Shown here one piece after another: positions 13,715-16,016 of a DNA stretch of 16,016 bases; the stretch's first letter is position 1, and each line of letters opens with the position of its first letter. A program made the translations under genes and the position numbers. This stretch comes from Ignavibacteria bacterium (lineage in GTDB: Bacteria > Bacteroidota > Ignavibacteria > Kapaibacteriales > UBA4661). The stretch spans positions 1 to 16,016 of the forward strand of contig JAAFHM010000047.1 of the NCBI GenBank assembly GCA_013298375.1, written 5' to 3'. The notes below the pieces were generated by a model. It saw nothing but the letters and a program-made list of their open reading frames with translations, made no database searches and was not told where the DNA came from.

Positions 13715-14173
13715 ATGGAGAGTTTTTTAGATGCTGTTCTCATTACTGGCGGGTTGTTTGGAGTATTCTCGTTAGTAAACTGGGTAAAGGAATATAGATC
13801 CAAAACGCAATTAATCAAAAATATCAATGGGTTAATTGAAGAAATAGATACTAAATATGAGGTCGCTGTTATTAACGCATATGACGCAAAAAAAAATCGA
13901 GATACTATGGACAAATTCAATTTATGTAAGGGCTTGGGGCTAATAGTTCAGCCTGTGAAAGATGAACTTATTTCGCTAACAAAAACATTACGCAATATGG
14001 GCGTTAGAACTATTACGTTTCACTATAAGTCTAAATTTTTTGGAAATGTGGTTGGCTTGATTAATGAATCGTTAAGCGACAGTTATCTAAACGAACATTC
14101 GCTGGAGTCGGGAATGCAAAATAGATTTGAAACGGCAATTAAAAGTGATGTAGAAAATCGCTTCCCTTCATAG
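13715..14173 (+). CDS. Unrecognised 152-residue protein with one N-terminal membrane segment
   Basis: I do not recognise a family. One hydrophobic helix at about residues 4-24 ('FLDAVLITGGLFGVFSLVNW') is followed by a basic stretch ('KEYRSK') and a polar, probably helical, cytoplasmic domain of about 125 residues, so it looks like an N-terminally anchored inner-membrane protein. No catalytic motif stands out. ATG 13715 has AAGAGG at a suitable distance. The gene is AT-rich like the 88-aa/HNH pair but separated from it by a probable terminator, so it may have its own promoter; TTTGAA/TTCAAA inverted arms at 13668-13687 lie where one would be. A membrane-anchored effector or immunity protein is conceivable. 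It converges with the LytTR gene. Confidence 0.68.
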   Translation: MESFLDAVLITGGLFGVFSLVNWVKEYRSKTQLIKNINGLIEEIDTKYEVAVINAYDAKKNRDTMDKFNLCKGLGLIVQPVKDELISLTKTLRNMGVRTITFHYKSKFFGNVVGLINESLSDSYLNEHSLESGMQNRFETAIKSDVENRFPS

Positions 14174-14188
14174 TGAAGGCATATTTGG

Positions 14189-14204
14189 ATACTTCGAGAA
14201 GTAT
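14189..14204. terminator. Short hairpin between converging genes, possible terminator
   Basis: ATACTTC and GAAGTAT form a 7-bp perfect stem (14189-14204), realistically 6 bp with a CGAG tetraloop, followed rightward by AGAATTTTCTC. A second small stem, CCTTCA-TAG-TGAAGG (14165-14179), includes the stop codon of the 152-aa gene. The signal is weak but well placed. Confidence 0.35.
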
Positions 14205-14213
14205 AGAATTTTC

Positions 14214-14933
14214 TCACGAAATCCTCTCAAAAAACGCCTCCTTATACGTCTCCGAAATAGGAATTACAACGCTTCTGGCGTTTTTTAGCGTAATACGGTC
14301 GCGCTCAATCGCCTCAATCTTCTCCAGTGCCACCATGTAGGATTTATGAACCCTACAAGCCACATTGGGCGGAATTTCCTTCTCCAACTCACCAAAGGTC
14401 TGAAGCGTCATTATCGTCTTGCCCACGAGGTGAATTTTTCGGTAATCCCGCATCCCTTCAATGTAGAGCAGTTCGCTGAAAAGAACCTTTTCCAAACGAT
14501 GCTCGGTTTTGACGAACATGAAGGTTTTTTGCGCCGGTGCTTTCGCTTGAAAGCCTAATTGAATCTTGCTTTGCACACTGTTTTGCACTTTGTCAACGGC
14601 TTGCACAAAACGCTCAAACGTGAAAGGCTTCAAAAGGTAATCCGCCACGTTCAGATCGTAGCCTTTGAGCGCGTATTCGGGATAGGCGGTGGTGATGATA
14701 ACACGGCTTGAAACCCGGGTTGTTTCCAAAAGTTGAATGCCGGAAAACTCACCAAGATTGATGTCTAAAAACAGCACATCCACACTCTGAGCATTGTTCT
14801 GCGCATTCAGCAATGGCAATGCTTCCAGCGCATTGTCGAAGGTTGCCAACAGGTTCAGCATCGGGAGTTTGCGCACATAGCCCGCCGTGCGTTCCAATGC
14901 TAGGGGTTCATCTTCAATGATGATACAGTTCAT
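14214..14933 (-). CDS. LytTR-family two-component response regulator
   Basis: 239 residues. The receiver domain (1-120) has the acidic pair Glu7/Asp8, the phosphoacceptor Asp57 in 'LFLDINLGEFSG' and Lys102 in 'LLKPF'. The LytTR DNA-binding domain (about 140-239) has 'CRVHKSYMVAL' and ends 'VVIPISETYKEAFFERIS'. It is the output half of the pair with the kinase upstream; LytTR regulators usually bind tandem direct repeats. I chose ATG 14933 because it gives the normal 'MNCIIIEDEP' start and overlaps the kinase stop as ATGA. A frame extension to 15098 only shadows the kinase. The 26-bp repeat shared with the remnant at 11286-11369 lies within its last 20 codons. Confidence 0.95.
   Translation of the reverse strand: MNCIIIEDEPLALERTAGYVRKLPMLNLLATFDNALEALPLLNAQNNAQSVDVLFLDINLGEFSGIQLLETTRVSSRVIITTAYPEYALKGYDLNVADYLLKPFTFERFVQAVDKVQNSVQSKIQLGFQAKAPAQKTFMFVKTEHRLEKVLFSELLYIEGMRDYRKIHLVGKTIMTLQTFGELEKEIPPNVACRVHKSYMVALEKIEAIERDRITLKNARSVVIPISETYKEAFFERIS
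14242..14267. repeat. Right copy of the 26-bp direct repeat, inside the LytTR gene
   Basis: Identical to 11314-11339 and in the same orientation. Here it encodes part of the C-terminal VIPISETY segment of the intact regulator. The intervening DNA holds the PIN, XRE/ImmA, 88-aa, HNH and membrane-protein genes. Confidence 0.9.
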
Positions 14934-15982
14934 GGTTTTTCCAGCCTTAGGTGAACATGATAACGTTCCTGCTCGGTGGTTATTTCCAAGCGATGTGTTT
15001 CGGGATAAAGAAGCTGCAAACGGCGCTCTATCAAGATCTTTCCCAAGCCACCGTGCGTTGTGTGATTTGCCTGTACATTGCTGGTGAGGTTTGTACATTC
15101 AAACTCCAAGACGTGCATTTCTATTTGAAAGCGAATCGTGATGGCAGCACCGTGTCTTGTGTGCGGAGCAAACTTAAACGCATTTTCGATAAACGGCAAA
15201 AAGAGCATCGGTGCAAGATTCCATGCGCCCGTGTCGCCCAAAACCTCAAAGCGCACAAAGTCAGGGTTTGACGTGCGGATTTTCTGCAAATCAAGGTATT
15301 TCTCAATATACGCAATCTCGGTGGAAAGCGGCATGAATGCTCCTTTGGTCTCGTAGAGCATAAAGCGCATAATGGCAGAAAGTTTTTGCAAATACTCCGA
15401 AGCCCTCACGGAATCTCGCTCGATGAGAACGTCAATATTGTTGAGCGTATTGAAAAGAAAGTGCGGGTCGAGTTGGGATTTAATAAGATCAAGTTCCATT
15501 TTCAAATTCTGCTCCTGCAAGTCAGCTTTTATGCGGGCTTCCTCGAACCATTGGACAAATCCTTTCAATATCAAGCCCAATACGCCGTGAATGAGCGCCA
15601 GAAACATCGGCAGTACCATTTGTTCGATAACTCCACGGAGTGTTTGTACAGTGATAACATACTGACCAAAAAAGACCGCAAGCAGCGCGGATGTTATCAT
15701 CGCCGACAAAACCACGACACCAAGCCCCACAGCACCCAAAAGCAGCATTTTTTTTCGTGCTAAAAATCGTGGCATCAGCACCAAGTACGCCGTATAGAAC
15801 GCAATGGCAGCAGGAACAATCGTCATCACGGAAAAGAGTTGAATGAACCAGACGTGCTGTTCTTGAAAGCCCTTTTGACGAAGTTGCAACTGCATAAAGA
15901 CAAGCAGCAGAATTACTGCCAGAAGCAGGATATAACAGAGCCAATAGGCAATATGCAAAGCGATGATGAAGTGTTTTTTCAC
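14930..15982 (-). CDS. LytS/YehU-like membrane sensor histidine kinase
   Basis: 350 residues. Four membrane segments fill about residues 5-140 with no sizeable extracellular sensor domain. A short helical linker leads to the His_kinase domain with 'QLDPHFLFNTLNNI' (phosphoacceptor His174), and then the ATPase domain with 'PFIENAFKFAPH' (Asn267) and a G-box 'GGLGKILIERRLQLLYP' (311-327). It should phosphorylate the LytTR regulator encoded directly after it; the genes overlap by 4 bp (ATGA), implying translational coupling. The start is GTG 15982: an in-frame TGA lies five codons upstream, the codon is preceded by AAGG, and the next in-frame ATG would remove the first helix. The signal is unknown. 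Confidence 0.94.
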   Translation of the reverse strand: MKKHFIIALHIAYWLCYILLLAVILLLVFMQLQLRQKGFQEQHVWFIQLFSVMTIVPAAIAFYTAYLVLMPRFLARKKMLLLGAVGLGVVVLSAMITSALLAVFFGQYVITVQTLRGVIEQMVLPMFLALIHGVLGLILKGFVQWFEEARIKADLQEQNLKMELDLIKSQLDPHFLFNTLNNIDVLIERDSVRASEYLQKLSAIMRFMLYETKGAFMPLSTEIAYIEKYLDLQKIRTSNPDFVRFEVLGDTGAWNLAPMLFLPFIENAFKFAPHTRHGAAITIRFQIEMHVLEFECTNLTSNVQANHTTHGGLGKILIERRLQLLYPETHRLEITTEQERYHVHLRLEKP

Positions 15983-16003
15983 GATTAGCCTTTTTCATTT
16001 TAC

Positions 16004-16011
16004 CAAATATA
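16004..16011 (-). promoter_or_regulatory. Possible -7 promoter element of the kinase-regulator operon
   Basis: On the minus strand this reads TATATTTG, an exact match to the TAnnTTTG -7 element described for Bacteroidota. It lies 21 bp before the GTG start. The matching -33 element would be outside the window, so this is tentative. Confidence 0.3.
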
Positions 16012-16016
16012 TGCCG

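Noticed and set aside
11314..14267. The 26-bp repeats as classic integrase attL/attR sites.
   Set aside because: No integrase is present, and LytTR similarity extends to both sides of the block in both copies, which fits a paralogue remnant and homologous recombination better. It is not fully excluded.
14934..15098. Extension of the LytTR frame upstream to 15098.
   Set aside because: The extra 55 residues only shadow the kinase gene; ATG 14933 gives the normal receiver start and an ATGA overlap.

Overview
The window reads as chromosomal DNA of moderate GC from the Bacteroidota/Chlorobiota (FCB) side of the bacteria. This is an inference from gene content: a LytS/LytTR-type two-component pair, a short Crp/Fnr regulator of the type common in Bacteroidota, a DUF4386 membrane protein, intergenic heptamer repeats, and many starts without a clear Shine-Dalgarno (SD) sequence. 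It is not a proven assignment.

Left and middle (1-11271) look like ordinary chromosome. In order: the start of a class-V aminotransferase-fold PLP enzyme that runs off the left edge; two GC-rich palindromes (717-821); penicillin-binding protein 2 (mrdA); a divergent ergothioneine-type sulfoxide synthase (egtB); a 98-bp element with 26-bp inverted ends (4327-4424); a Bax-inhibitor-1/YccA membrane protein; an exported alpha/beta hydrolase; facing arrays of a 7-bp repeat (6920-7109); aspartyl-tRNA synthetase (aspS); a Crp/Fnr regulator converging on a DUF4386 membrane protein; and a small RBBP9/YdeN-type hydrolase.

The accessory part is 11286-14267. It is bounded by a perfect 26-bp direct repeat. 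One copy (14242-14267) lies inside the 3' end of an intact LytTR response regulator. The other (11314-11339) lies in a short remnant of a second LytTR gene. Between the copies, leftward, is an XRE/ImmA-IrrE regulator-protease followed by a PIN-domain ribonuclease-like protein, which resembles a toxin-antitoxin or stress module. Reading divergently rightward is an AT-rich set with good SD sequences: an 88-aa protein I do not recognise, an 86-aa stand-alone HNH nuclease, a probable terminator, and a 152-aa protein with one membrane segment that I do not recognise. This island is the best candidate for an undescribed mobile, defence or conflict module.

The right end (14214-15982) is a LytS-like histidine kinase translationally coupled (4-bp overlap) to its LytTR response regulator. 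Recombination between the two 26-bp copies would remove the island and leave an in-frame LytTR gene with a different C-terminal tail.

No rRNA, tRNA, CRISPR array, transposase or integrase gene was recognised.
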